Below are positions 1 to 6,974 of a stretch of 35,510 nt of DNA, piece by piece. The position numbers and the translations under genes are program-made. This stretch comes from an uncultured Acidobacteriota bacterium (lineage in GTDB: Bacteria > Acidobacteriota > Thermoanaerobaculia > Gp7-AA8). The stretch's first letter is position 1, and each line of letters starts with the position of its first letter. The notes beneath the pieces were generated by a model. That model did no database searches. It was not told the DNA's origin and worked only from the letters and a program-made list of their open reading frames with translations. Where the stretch lies: positions 1 through 35,510 of the forward strand of contig CALMZP010000105.1 of NCBI GenBank assembly GCA_937870635.1, written 5' to 3'.

Positions 1-359
1 GGCGCCGTTTTCGCCCCGAGAACAAAGGGCTGCGTCGTTTCGTCGAAGGCGGCGAAAACGGGAAGGTACGTCTTCGGATCCCGCCTGAGGAAGTCGAAGA
101 TGCCTGTACGGCCGGGGTCGATTCCGGTCGTGAATGTCGACCAGGAAACAGGTGTCTGGGCCGGCACGGTCGGGCGCAACGGGCGGAAAGTCCCCTGCTC
201 CCGCAGCTTCGCCAGGTTGGGAAGCTTCCCCTCGTTCATCCACTGCTCAGTCAGGCGGCCGTCCACTCCGTCGAATCCGAGCACGATGACGCGCTGCTGG
301 GCGGCAGCGGAGGCGGCGTGGATGAGGCACGCCGCCAGGATCAATCGGCGAAAAAACAT
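1..359 (-). CDS. Secreted type I phosphodiesterase / nucleotide pyrophosphatase family protein (3' part beyond window)
   Basis: Only the first 119 codons are inside the window; the gene continues past the left edge. Residues 1-20 look like a Sec signal peptide ending in a run of alanines, so the enzyme is probably periplasmic or extracellular. The mature start reads VIVLGFDGVDG, where Asp30 is the expected first metal ligand. The stretch QTPVSWSTFTTG at about 68-79 matches the nucleophile loop of the alkaline phosphatase/nucleotide pyrophosphatase superfamily, with Thr69 as likely nucleophile. Family members hydrolyse phosphodiester or phosphomonoester bonds using two metal ions; the substrate cannot be told here. 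The start is set by ATG at 359, with a TATGAT hexamer only 6 bases upstream and no ribosome binding site. Family call is good; exact activity is unknown. Confidence 0.85.
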   Translation of the reverse strand, partial: MFFRRLILAACLIHAASAAAQQRVIVLGFDGVDGRLTEQWMNEGKLPNLAKLREQGTFRPLRPTVPAQTPVSWSTFTTGIDPGRTGIFDFLRRDPKTYLPVFAAFDETTQPFVLGAKTA

Positions 360-365
360 CGGCGC

Positions 366-371
366 ATCATA
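366..371 (-). promoter_or_regulatory. Putative -10 element of a leaderless transcript (phosphodiesterase gene)
   Basis: TATGAT on the minus strand ends 6 bases before the ATG at 359. The usual -10 to +1 distance would place transcription start at or next to the start codon. No clear -35 box or Shine-Dalgarno sequence is visible. Confidence 0.45.
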
Positions 372-376
372 CACAG

Positions 377-587
377 CCGTTAACCGTTAACCGTTAACCG
401 TTAACCGTTAACCGTTAACCGCGAGGAGCGTAACCGACCCCAGGTCATCCTCAGGCGCGAAGACGCCGAAGGATCTCAGGTTACGCATCCTGAGACCCTT
501 CGCCGTCTTCGCGGCTCAGGGTGACGTGGTGGAGCGCGGGCGACCTCGCCCGCGCCCGGTTAACGGTGAACGGTGAACGGTTAACGG
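377..587. repeat. Nested palindromic repeat with CCGTTAA heptamer arms (element 1)
   Basis: The left arm holds six tandem copies of CCGTTAA (377-418). The right arm holds four copies of GGTTAAC/GGTGAAC (558-587), its reverse complement. Between them lies a second palindrome with arms of about 37 bases (444-480 and 489-525), starting GTCATCC and ending GGGTGAC. A small GC palindrome (about 535-555, GCGGGCGA/TCGCCCGC type) follows. The element fills most of the gap between two divergent genes. The same architecture and inner palindrome recur at 16585-16834. No transposase is nearby. It could fold into a long hairpin as RNA or a cruciform as DNA. Confidence 0.9.
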
Positions 588-632
588 CCCCCGGGCATCC
601 CTCTTGTAACCCCCCCGCCACAGCAATTGAGC

Positions 633-638
633 AAGGAG
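633..638 (+). promoter_or_regulatory. Ribosome binding site of the solute-binding lipoprotein
   Basis: AAGGAG lies 7 bases before the ATG at 646. It fixes that start and contrasts with the many genes in this window that lack a Shine-Dalgarno sequence. Confidence 0.75.
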
Positions 639-645
639 TAAGGCA

Positions 646-2205
646 ATGAAGAATCGATATTTCTCTGCAGCCGTGATCGCCGGGGTCGTCCTGCTCGCCG
701 CCTGCGGCGGCGGCGAACGCAAAGAAGGCTCCGGTAGCCGCGGCGGCGATGCGGCCACGGAGCTCGTCATCGCGTTCGACGGCTCTCCCACCAACCTCGA
801 CCCCCGGGTCGGGACCGATACCTACTCCGGGCGCATCTGGGACATGACCTCGAGCGGTCTCATCCGCCTGACGCCGTCCGGCGAGTTCGTCGGCGACATC
901 GCCGAGCGCTGGGAAACGCCCGATGACAAGACGATCATCTTCCACCTCAAACCGAACGCGAAGTTCCAGGACGGGAAACCCGTGCGGGCTCGCGACTTCA
1001 AGTTCACGTTCGACTCGATGATGGCCGAGAGTTTCAACAGCCCGAAGAAATCGGGGTACGCGGCCGTCGCTTCGTTCGAAGCGCCCGATGACAAGACGTT
1101 CATCGTCCGGCTGAAGGAACCGAACGCGGGTATCTTCGACAACTTCCCATACATGCTCGTCCCCGAAGGGGCGAATGCCGAGGAGTTCGCGCGGAAGCCG
1201 ATCCTGGCTGGGGCCTACAAGGTCAGCGAGTACAAGACGGACGAACGGGTCGTGCTCGACGCATTCAACGAATGGGTCAACGGCAAGCCGACCGTTCCCC
1301 GCGTGACCGTCCGCATCGTCCCCGATGCCACCACGCGTGTCCTCGAGCTGCGACGCGGCGGCATCAACTTCGCGATCAACAGCGTACCCCTCGACCAGGT
1401 TCAGTTCTTCAAGGACAACACAGCCGACTTCAAGGTCCAGACCGCGCCGGGCGGCGCGTATCAGTACATCGCCTTCAACTTGCGCGACCCGATCCTGAAG
1501 AAAAAGGAAGTGCGTCAGGCTCTCGCGCACGCGATCGATCGCCAGCGCATCGTCCGCGATCTGCTGCACGGGTACGGCTCCGTGACCGACACGATGTTCC
1601 CGCCGGGACACTGGGCGCGGGCGGAAGGCCTGCAGACGTACGCCTACGACAAGAACAAAGCCATGCAGCTCCTCGATCAGGCCGGCCATCGGGACCCGGA
1701 CGGGCCGCAGGGTCCACGCATGCGGTTCCAGCTCTCCTTCCGCACGTCGGAGGACGCCGAGGCGAATCAGCAGGCCGAGATCATGCAGCAGATGCTGAGA
1801 GAGGTCGGCGTCGACCTTCAGATCCAGCGCAGCGAGTTCGGCACGTTCATGGAGGATGTGCGCAACGGGCGGTTCCAGATGTTCTCGCTGCGCCGCGCCG
1901 GCATCTCCGATCCCGACTTCTATCACACGATTTTCCACTCCTCGAGCCTCGCGCCGACCGGGCAGAACCGCGGTTACTTCATCAACAAGCGCGTCGACCA
2001 GCTGATCGAACAAGGGCGTTCGACGTTCGACCGTGAGAAGCGCAAAGCGGCGTACTCGGAGATCCAGAAGATTCTCGCCGAGGAGCTGCCGTACATCTCG
2101 CTGTATCACCGCGACAACGTGGCGATCATGCGGAAGAACGTCGGCGGCTTCGAGATGTACCCGTCCGGCTTCCTCCTCAGCGTACCCAAGATGACGATTC
2201 AGTGA
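646..2205 (+). CDS. ABC transporter substrate-binding lipoprotein, family 5 (oligopeptide/dipeptide type)
   Basis: 519 residues. An N-terminal signal ends in the lipobox LAAC with Cys20, followed by a Gly/Ser-rich tether, so the protein should be a lipid-anchored periplasmic binding protein. The remainder matches the SBP_bac_5 fold: an early segment ending NLDPRVGTDTYS, the family landmark near VRQALAHAIDRQRIV (about 287-301), and a C-terminal region with PYISLYHRDNVAIM. Relatives bind peptides, nickel or sugars and deliver them to an ABC permease; no permease or ATPase partner is adjacent, so the ligand is unknown. The start is set by AAGGAG. Its stop overlaps the GTG of the MgtC remnant (GTGA), implying translational coupling. 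Confidence 0.93.
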   Translation: MKNRYFSAAVIAGVVLLAACGGGERKEGSGSRGGDAATELVIAFDGSPTNLDPRVGTDTYSGRIWDMTSSGLIRLTPSGEFVGDIAERWETPDDKTIIFHLKPNAKFQDGKPVRARDFKFTFDSMMAESFNSPKKSGYAAVASFEAPDDKTFIVRLKEPNAGIFDNFPYMLVPEGANAEEFARKPILAGAYKVSEYKTDERVVLDAFNEWVNGKPTVPRVTVRIVPDATTRVLELRRGGINFAINSVPLDQVQFFKDNTADFKVQTAPGGAYQYIAFNLRDPILKKKEVRQALAHAIDRQRIVRDLLHGYGSVTDTMFPPGHWARAEGLQTYAYDKNKAMQLLDQAGHRDPDGPQGPRMRFQLSFRTSEDAEANQQAEIMQQMLREVGVDLQIQRSEFGTFMEDVRNGRFQMFSLRRAGISDPDFYHTIFHSSSLAPTGQNRGYFINKRVDQLIEQGRSTFDREKRKAAYSEIQKILAEELPYISLYHRDNVAIMRKNVGGFEMYPSGFLLSVPKMTIQ

Positions 2206-2387
2206 CCGCAGACGTAGAAACAGCAGCGGGGCGTCTCGCCCTCGCGCTCCTCGCCGGTGTTCTCATCGGCCTGGAGCGCGAGTGGCGTCAGAAGAACGCG
2301 GGCAGTGGAAAAGCCGGCAGAAGCGGGATTCGCCAGCGCTTCTTCCCCCGGCGAATTCCGGGGGAGAAGGGCTCGAAGATCACGTGA
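2202..2387 (+). pseudogene. Truncated MgtC/SapB-family membrane protein remnant
   Basis: A GTG start overlaps the stop of the preceding lipoprotein gene by four bases. The first 33 or so residues, with LALALLAGVLIGLEREWRQ, are a clear MgtC/SapB N-terminus: the first membrane helix and the conserved GLEREWRQ motif. After NAG (about 2302) homology stops abruptly and the frame runs into a palindromic GC-rich stretch, ending after 61 codons. Intact family members are roughly 140-420 residues, so most of the protein is gone. It ends 8 bases inside the convergent DUF3592 gene. Deletion or repeat insertion is the likely cause; no function is expected. Confidence 0.75.
2320..2370. repeat. Palindromic GC-rich sequence at the break point of the MgtC remnant
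   Basis: Imperfect inverted repeats AGAAGCG/CGCTTCT and CTTCTTCCCCCGG (2339-2351) with CCGGGGGAGAAGG (2358-2370) lie directly after the last residue homologous to MgtC. The sequence may serve as a terminator for the lipoprotein transcript or be a short mobile palindrome that disrupted the gene. Confidence 0.55.
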
Positions 2388-2790
2388 ATCCGAGCACGAT
2401 GAGCCCGATGCCCACCACGATGATCACGAAGCCGCACCCCACCTTGTACCGCGCTTCCTGAACGAGCTTCGCATCGGAGGGCAGATCAGGGTTGTAGGCC
2501 ACTTCCACGGTGTCGCCGAGCTTCACCAGACTTCCGGCCGGGATCTCATATTCGATTTTGTTCGCGGCGCGATACTTGACGTGGTGAACGGTCGCCGTGC
2601 CGTGCGCGAAGTTGTCGCTCATGTGGTTATAGGTCTCGACCTCGTTGGAGCGGTAGGCGAGGCCCTCGACGCGCGTGGCACGCGCCAGCCAGGCGTCAGC
2701 AACGCGCTTGCGCCGGAACTCGACGATCGTGACGATCACGCCGAGAGTGATCGCCATCAGCCCGAAGATGAGCTCGATCGTGATGTTCAT
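2380..2790 (-). CDS. DUF3592 domain-containing membrane protein
   Basis: 136 residues with a hydrophobic helix at each end (about 4-24 and 112-134). In between is a soluble domain containing the YEIPAGSLVKLGDTVEVAYNPDLPSDAKL signature segment (described here in parts: a GDTV turn followed by YNP). DUF3592 proteins typically have this two-helix, beta-rich layout and unknown function. The gene lies 42 bases downstream of the glutamine synthetase stop on the same strand, behind a strong hairpin, so co-transcription is doubtful. Its 3' end overlaps the convergent MgtC remnant by 8 bases. Confidence 0.8.
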   Translation of the reverse strand: MNITIELIFGLMAITLGVIVTIVEFRRKRVADAWLARATRVEGLAYRSNEVETYNHMSDNFAHGTATVHHVKYRAANKIEYEIPAGSLVKLGDTVEVAYNPDLPSDAKLVQEARYKVGCGFVIIVVGIGLIVLGFT

Positions 2791-2801
2791 GCAGGAAAGA
2801 A

Positions 2802-2823
2802 GGGCCCCGGTCGCCCGGGGCCC
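2802..2823 (-). terminator. Rho-independent-like terminator after glutamine synthetase
   Basis: A perfect 9-bp stem (GGGCCCCGG / CCGGGGCCC) with a 4-base loop begins 9 bases after the glutamine synthetase stop. On the minus strand it is followed by TTCTTTCCT. It should end that transcript before the DUF3592 gene. Confidence 0.75.
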
Positions 2824-2832
2824 TCGTCACGA

Positions 2833-3843
2833 CTAGCCGCAGACGGTCTCCATCAAAATCGCGCAGACTTCATACGGATCCATGTTCGCCGCCGGGCGGC
2901 GATCTTCGAAGTAGCCCTTCCCCTCTTTCTGGGTGAGCATGGGGATGCGCACGGACGCGCCGCGATCGCTGACGCCGTAGCGGAAGCTGTGGATGGGCGC
3001 GGTCTCGTGGTGTCCGGTGAGACGCTCCTCGTTGTGCGCTCCGTAGACCTTGATGTGGTCTTCGTGGCGCTTCTCGAGCTTCTTCATCGCTTCTTCGATG
3101 TACTTCATGCCGCCGTCGGCTCGCATCTTCTTCGTGGAGAAGTTGGTGTGCGCGCCGGCGCCGTTCCAGTCGCCCTTGACCGGCTTCGGATAGAGCGTTG
3201 CCGCGACGCCGAACTCCTCGCCGATGCGGTACAGGAGCCAGCGCGCGAGCCAGATCTCGTCGGCGATGTCGAGCGGCCCGAGCGCCCCGATCTGAAACTC
3301 CCACTGCCCCGGCATCACCTCTGCGTTGGTCCCGACGATGTGCAGCCCGGCGCGGAGGCAGGCGTCGGCGTGCGCTTCGACGACTTCCCGGCCGAACACC
3401 TCGTCGTTGCCGACGCCGCAGTAGTAACCGCCCTGCGGCGCCGGGAAACCCTTGTCCGGCCAGCCCAGCGGCTTGTTCCCTTCGAAGAAGGTGTACTCCT
3501 GCTCGATGCCGAACCAGGCCTCTTCATCCTTGAATTTTTCGGCGACCTGGCGGAGGTGCGCTCTGTTGTTGCTCCAATGCACCGACGTGTCGGGATTGAG
3601 CACCTCGCAGAGGACGAGGATGTCGTTCTCACGATGAAGCGGATCGGGAACATACTTGACCGGGCGCAGCAGCAGGTCGCTGAAGTGCCCCGTGGCCTGG
3701 GCAGTGCTCGAACCGTCGTATCCCCATTCCGGGATGTCGCCCAGCGATTTGACCGCGTGGTCGAGAATCTTCGTCTTGGAACGAAGCTTCGGCGTCGGTT
3801 TCTGTCCGTCGATCCAGATGTACTCAGCAGTGATTTTGCCCAA
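2833..3843 (-). CDS. glnII: Type II (GSII, eukaryote-like) glutamine synthetase
   Basis: Makes glutamine from glutamate, ammonia and ATP in the cytoplasm. The N-terminus AEYIWIDG followed by PTPKLRSKTKIL is the hallmark of GSII rather than bacterial GSI. Other family motifs are WGYDGSSTAQA, the metal/glutamate site MPGQWEFQIG, the ATP-site segment GAGAHTNFSTKKMR, and HHETAPIHSFRYGVSDRGASVRIP in pieces. The open frame extends upstream to 3915, but that extension is low-complexity repeat sequence. A TTG at 3843 preceded by GGAGG at 6 bases gives a 336-residue protein, close to the usual GSII size, so this start is preferred. A hairpin follows the stop. No GlnB or regulator gene is adjacent. Confidence 0.93.
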   Translation of the reverse strand: MGKITAEYIWIDGQKPTPKLRSKTKILDHAVKSLGDIPEWGYDGSSTAQATGHFSDLLLRPVKYVPDPLHRENDILVLCEVLNPDTSVHWSNNRAHLRQVAEKFKDEEAWFGIEQEYTFFEGNKPLGWPDKGFPAPQGGYYCGVGNDEVFGREVVEAHADACLRAGLHIVGTNAEVMPGQWEFQIGALGPLDIADEIWLARWLLYRIGEEFGVAATLYPKPVKGDWNGAGAHTNFSTKKMRADGGMKYIEEAMKKLEKRHEDHIKVYGAHNEERLTGHHETAPIHSFRYGVSDRGASVRIPMLTQKEGKGYFEDRRPAANMDPYEVCAILMETVCG

Positions 3844-3849
3844 TGGGCA

Positions 3850-3854
3850 CCTCC
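3850..3854 (-). promoter_or_regulatory. Ribosome binding site deciding a TTG start for glutamine synthetase
   Basis: GGAGG on the minus strand lies 6 bases before TTG at 3843. No in-frame ATG exists close to the conserved N-terminus, so TTG is the probable initiation codon. Confidence 0.65.
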
Positions 3855-3871
3855 GTAGCGAAGACCTCAGG

Positions 3872-3924
3872 CCTTCGACCTTCGCCCTTCGATCGCTCGA
3901 AGGACGAGGGTCCAAGGTCGAAGG
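3872..3924. repeat. Short heptamer-armed palindrome (CCTTCGA type, element 2)
   Basis: Three 7-bp units CCTTCGA/CCTTCGC (3872-3892) are followed by TCGC and four 7-bp units TCGAAGG, ACGAGGG, TCCAAGG, TCGAAGG (3897-3924). The right arm is the reverse complement of the left. The element begins 10 bases after the stop of the diguanylate cyclase gene and may act as its terminator. Confidence 0.8.
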
Positions 3925-3933
3925 CTGGCGGCG

Positions 3934-5058
3934 TTACTTCCCTGCACCGATGACCGTATCGACGACGACCTGGTTCTTACCCTGCGATTTGGCGCGATAC
4001 ATCGCCGCATCGGCCCGCTTCACGAGCTCGTTCTTTTCCATGTCGATCGAGGTTCGCAAGTCGGGATGCGGGATGTGCTGCGCGAGTCCGATGGATGCGG
4101 AGATGATGCCGCCCAGATGAAGAGGCGGCATGTGGTATCCCCACTCCCGTGACAGGAACGTATTGTCCGCGATGGAGCGCCGGATCTCCTCGCAGATCTT
4201 GAGACCTTCTTCGATCGTGGTCTCGGGCAGGATCATGACGAACTCATCCCCGCCGTAGCGGGCCACCGTGGCATCGCCACGCTGAATGATCCGCTTCAGG
4301 ATGAACCCGACCTCGCGGAGGACCTGGCTTCCGGCGAGGTGGCCGTGGCAGTCGTTGATCAGCTTGAACTGATCGAGATCCATGAAGATGAGGACCGCCT
4401 CGCGGCGCGTCTGCCGCGCAATGGCGAGCGTTTCCGTCAGACGTACGTTGAACCACCGGTCGTTGTAGAGACCGGTGAGATCGTCCTTCTTGGCGAGCTC
4501 GTGAGCCCGTTTCGCGTCGAGCGCGTTCTGAATCGTGAAGGACGTGTAACCGGCGAAGATCTCCAGCAGCGTCATGTCGCGATGGGTGAACGTCTTCCCG
4601 TCGAGCCGGTTGATGAGCTCCAGGACCCCGCAGACGTGCTTGCCGATGTAGATCGGCACGGCCACCACGGAATGCGTCTTGTGCCCGAGCTGCGTGTCGA
4701 TCGCTTTGTAAAAGTGCTCGTCGGTGTCGACGTCGGGTGACAGATACGGCGTTCCTGTCTGGTAGACCTGACCGACGATGCCGTGCATCGCCGAGAGGCG
4801 CTGGCCGATCAGCTCGCGGCTGGAATCGCCGAACGTGGCGATGAAGACCAGCTCGTTGTCCTTGCGCGACGCCATCTTCCGGATCGGGTCGTCGAGGAGG
4901 ATCGATCCCGACTCGGAGGGGACGAATTCGTACGCTTTCTGGAGGACTTCGCGGAGAACCAGATCGAGGTCGACCTCTGATCCGAGGGCCAGGCCGGACT
5001 TGTGGCGCTCGAGAAAACGCTCGAGCTGCGGAATCTCCAGCGAATGAAATTGAATCAT
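3934..5058 (-). CDS. GAF-GGDEF diguanylate cyclase
   Basis: 374 residues. A GAF sensor domain covers about 28-182 and a GGDEF domain about 190-368. The active site is intact (YGGDEF, 268-273) and the domain entry DDLTGLYNDRWF is typical. It should make cyclic di-GMP from two GTP in the cytoplasm, with the GAF domain sensing a small ligand or redox state. At the product-inhibition site the residues before TVARYGGDEF are R-G-D-A, so the usual RxxD is not in register and feedback control may be weak. No membrane helix is present. The gene starts 23 bases after the HELAH gene on the same strand. A TATAAT hexamer (5085-5090, minus strand) overlaps the HELAH stop codon and could give it its own promoter. 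Confidence 0.92.
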   Translation of the reverse strand: MIQFHSLEIPQLERFLERHKSGLALGSEVDLDLVLREVLQKAYEFVPSESGSILLDDPIRKMASRKDNELVFIATFGDSSRELIGQRLSAMHGIVGQVYQTGTPYLSPDVDTDEHFYKAIDTQLGHKTHSVVAVPIYIGKHVCGVLELINRLDGKTFTHRDMTLLEIFAGYTSFTIQNALDAKRAHELAKKDDLTGLYNDRWFNVRLTETLAIARQTRREAVLIFMDLDQFKLINDCHGHLAGSQVLREVGFILKRIIQRGDATVARYGGDEFVMILPETTIEEGLKICEEIRRSIADNTFLSREWGYHMPPLHLGGIISASIGLAQHIPHPDLRTSIDMEKNELVKRADAAMYRAKSQGKNQVVVDTVIGAGK

Positions 5059-5081
5059 CTCAACCGTTTGCGATGGATCGA

Positions 5082-5429
5082 TTATACGGTTTCCTCGGCA
5101 GCAAGCGCTTCCTTCTCGAACGAGATATTGCGATAAGCCGCCGAGGAGGAGAGGCCCGCGCGGCGATGGGCCACGTACTCGGACAGGTAGCGCCAGTAGA
5201 AGGTGAACAGGCCGTGCCTGCCCACCTGAGCAACATGCGCAAGTTCATGTCGCAGAAGACGTTCCAGCTTCCGGCCGTCGATGTGCGGCGCGATGTAGAT
5301 CCGCCTGCCCAGCGTGATGCCGATGACGTCCCGCATCACGAATAACCGGAGCCACCAGGGATACCCGCGGCGCACCCGGGCCCGCACGGCATCGGCCGCG
5401 GCGCGCAGTTCATCGGAAAGATCGATCAT
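5082..5429 (-). CDS. Small putative zinc metallopeptidase-like protein (HELAH motif, DUF4157-like)
   Basis: 115 residues. His61-Glu-Leu-Ala-His65 in RLLRHELAHVAQ is a classic HExxH zinc site, and acidic residues near the C-terminus (FEKEALAAEE, 104-113) could give a third ligand. The arrangement of a short beta segment (IYIAPHIDG), the HExxH helix and a following aromatic region resembles the compact DUF4157-type domain. It has no signal peptide and is far smaller than a full protease, so it may be a structural or processing domain. It lies just upstream of the GAF-GGDEF gene and is divergent from the metallo-beta-lactamase remnant, with only 15 bases between the two start codons. Confidence 0.7.
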   Translation of the reverse strand: MIDLSDELRAAADAVRARVRRGYPWWLRLFVMRDVIGITLGRRIYIAPHIDGRKLERLLRHELAHVAQVGRHGLFTFYWRYLSEYVAHRRAGLSSSAAYRNISFEKEALAAEETV

Positions 5430-5430
5430 C

Positions 5431-5436
5431 TACGAT
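5431..5436 (+). promoter_or_regulatory. Putative -10 element of a leaderless transcript (metallo-beta-lactamase-fold gene)
   Basis: TACGAT ends 8 bases before the ATG at 5445. It lies between two divergent starts and there is no Shine-Dalgarno sequence. Confidence 0.35.
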
Positions 5437-5444
5437 CGCACCCC

Positions 5445-5766
5445 ATGCGTCATCGGATCGTCCTGCTTGCCCTGACCGCCGCCTGCGCCGCTCCCCTCGC
5501 TGCCCAGAGCGATCTCGAGAAGGTCACGATCGAGACGACGAAAGTCGCCGGAACCGTGTACATGCTCACCGGTGCCGGCGGAAACATCGGCGCTTCCGTC
5601 GGAGAAAACGGCATCGTCATCATCGACGACCAGTTTGCGCCGCTCGCGCCGAAGATCAAGGCCGCGCTGGCCGCTATCACCAGCAAGGCGATCCGCTTCG
5701 TCGTCAACACGCATTACCACGGCGATCATACGGGGGGGAAACGAGATCTTCGGACGCGAAGCGCCG
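5445..5766 (+). pseudogene. Truncated and frameshifted metallo-beta-lactamase-fold hydrolase
   Basis: A signal peptide (about 1-20, ending in LAAQ) is followed by a good MBL-fold start: VYMLTGAGGNIGASVGENG, IVIIDDQFA and the zinc motif THYHGDHTGG. Directly after this motif a run of seven G (5732-5738) shifts the frame; with six G the protein would continue GGNEIFGREAPV, as in intact relatives. Even so, homology ends about 10 codons later, next to the 3' end of the convergent DUF4442 gene. Family members are about 280-330 residues, so two thirds of the gene is missing. The later zinc ligands are lost and the product cannot be an active hydrolase. The G7 step could be a sequencing error; the 3' loss cannot be explained that way. 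Confidence 0.8.
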
Positions 5767-5778
5767 GTGGACACTTTC

Positions 5779-6237
5779 TTACTTCCGCTTGATCGAGAGC
5801 GTCAGCTCGAACTTTGCCACCGGCTCGTCGCCGAGCTTTTTCGGGACGGTGGCGATCACGCGCACGGTGGCTTCTTCCCGCTCCCCGCTCGCGAGCGCGC
5901 GGTCGATCAGACCCTGAATGAGCGGGCCGTCCGTGTTCGTGAAGTGGACGTCGCCTTCGGCGCGCTTCAGGAACTCGGCGCGTATGTCCTTGAAGATGAA
6001 AGACACGCGCACCTTCTTCCGCCTGACGAGATCGAACGCCGGCAGTCCGGAGGCGACATCGGCACCCATGCAGAGGACGCCGAGGTACATGGCGTGGATG
6101 TCGCGGCGCCGGGTGCGCCAGGTGAGCGGGATTCTGATCACGCAGCCGCGCTCGTTGATCTCGAGTACGGACGGCTTCACGAACCAGAGCAGAAAAACGT
6201 TCTGAAGTGACCAGAGGCGGACTGCCAGCGTATTCAT
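5779..6237 (-). CDS. DUF4442 hotdog-fold protein (thioesterase-like)
   Basis: 152 residues. The segments RIPLTWRTRRRDIHAMYLGVLCMGADVASG (seen in parts: IPLTWRTRR, then MYLGVLCMGAD) match DUF4442, a PaaI-like hotdog family often annotated as acyl-CoA thioesterase-like. No catalytic residue can be assigned with certainty, and the substrate is unknown. Its ATG overlaps the stop of the SDR gene (ATGA), making it the last gene of a three-gene operon with the FAD oxidoreductase and SDR. Confidence 0.82.
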   Translation of the reverse strand: MNTLAVRLWSLQNVFLLWFVKPSVLEINERGCVIRIPLTWRTRRRDIHAMYLGVLCMGADVASGLPAFDLVRRKKVRVSFIFKDIRAEFLKRAEGDVHFTNTDGPLIQGLIDRALASGEREEATVRVIATVPKKLGDEPVAKFELTLSIKRK

Positions 6238-6974
6238 GTTCTTTTCACCATGATGGCATCGTAGAGCGCGTCGGGCAGATGGCGCATCAGGCGCGTTGCG
6301 ATCGACATCGGCCGCGGAAATTCGATGACGCGTTTCCCGCGCTCGAGACCGTCGGCGATGACTCGCGCCGCGCGGTCGACCTTCATGAGGAACGGCATCC
6401 GGAAGCGGTTCTTCGCCGTCATGGCCGTGACGATGAAGCCCGGATTCACGATCGTCACGCCGACACCGTACGGGGCGAGCTCGATGCGGCTCGCCTCGAG
6501 AAACGTCTGCATCGCCGCCTTGCTCGAAGAGTACGCGGACGCTGTGGGAAGGCCCCGATGACCGGCGAGCGAAGCAATACCGGCGAACCGACCGCTGCGC
6601 CGCTCGATCATCGACGGGACGACGGCGCTGAAAAGGTTGATCATTCCGATTACGTTCACCCGGAAGATCTCACCGGCCGCCTCAGCGTTGAATTTGCTGG
6701 CGTGTGTGGGGTAACCGATTCCGGCGTTGGCGACAGCCAGGTCGAACGGACCGCCCAGCTCGGTCTCCGCGCGGCGAACCGCGTCAGCGACCGCGACGGC
6801 ATTGGTGACATCGCACGTGACGGCCGTCGCCCGCTTCAGGGTGGCGACGGCCTCGGTCAGCAATTCCGTCCGGCGGGCCAGAAGGGCGAGCTCCCATCCC
6901 CTCCTGTCGAGCTCCTGCGCGAGAGCGAGGCCGATCCCGCTCGACGCGCCGGTGATGATCGCCCGGAGGGTCAT
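6234..6974 (-). CDS. SDR-family NAD(P)-dependent oxidoreductase
   Basis: 246 residues, the usual size for a classical short-chain dehydrogenase. TGASSGIG (8-15) is the dinucleotide-binding loop, with ARR at 33-35 after the second strand favouring NADP. NAG is at 83-85. The catalytic set is Ser135 (IASLAG) and Tyr148-xxx-Lys152 (AYSSSK). It reduces or oxidises a carbonyl/alcohol; the substrate is not evident. PGFIVTAMT is the typical post-catalytic loop. The gene overlaps its upstream and downstream neighbours by ATGA, so the three products are probably made together; a link to lipid or acyl metabolism is only suggested by the thioesterase-like neighbour. Confidence 0.93.
   Translation of the reverse strand: MTLRAIITGASSGIGLALAQELDRRGWELALLARRTELLTEAVATLKRATAVTCDVTNAVAVADAVRRAETELGGPFDLAVANAGIGYPTHASKFNAEAAGEIFRVNVIGMINLFSAVVPSMIERRSGRFAGIASLAGHRGLPTASAYSSSKAAMQTFLEASRIELAPYGVGVTIVNPGFIVTAMTAKNRFRMPFLMKVDRAARVIADGLERGKRVIEFPRPMSIATRLMRHLPDALYDAIMVKRT

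Noticed and set aside
100-390. Small gene on the plus strand at the left end
   Set aside because: It lies antisense to the signal peptide and active-site region of the phosphodiesterase gene and runs into the heptamer repeat.
377-421. CCGTTAA array as CRISPR or telomere repeat
   Set aside because: Units are 7 bp without spacers, are mirrored by reverse-complement units 140 bases later, and recur inside the chromosome; there are no cas genes.
2257-2387. Palindromes near the MgtC remnant as an insertion sequence
   Set aside because: No transposase frame, no target duplication and a length of only about 50 bases; reported as a palindrome only.
3844-3915. N-terminal extension of glutamine synthetase to 3915
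   Set aside because: The extra 24 residues are encoded by the heptamer palindrome and are not part of the family; the TTG at 3843 with GGAGG fits better.
5732-5738. Programmed ribosomal frameshift at G7
   Set aside because: The downstream coding region in the correct frame is only about 10 codons long, so there is no product to make by frameshifting.
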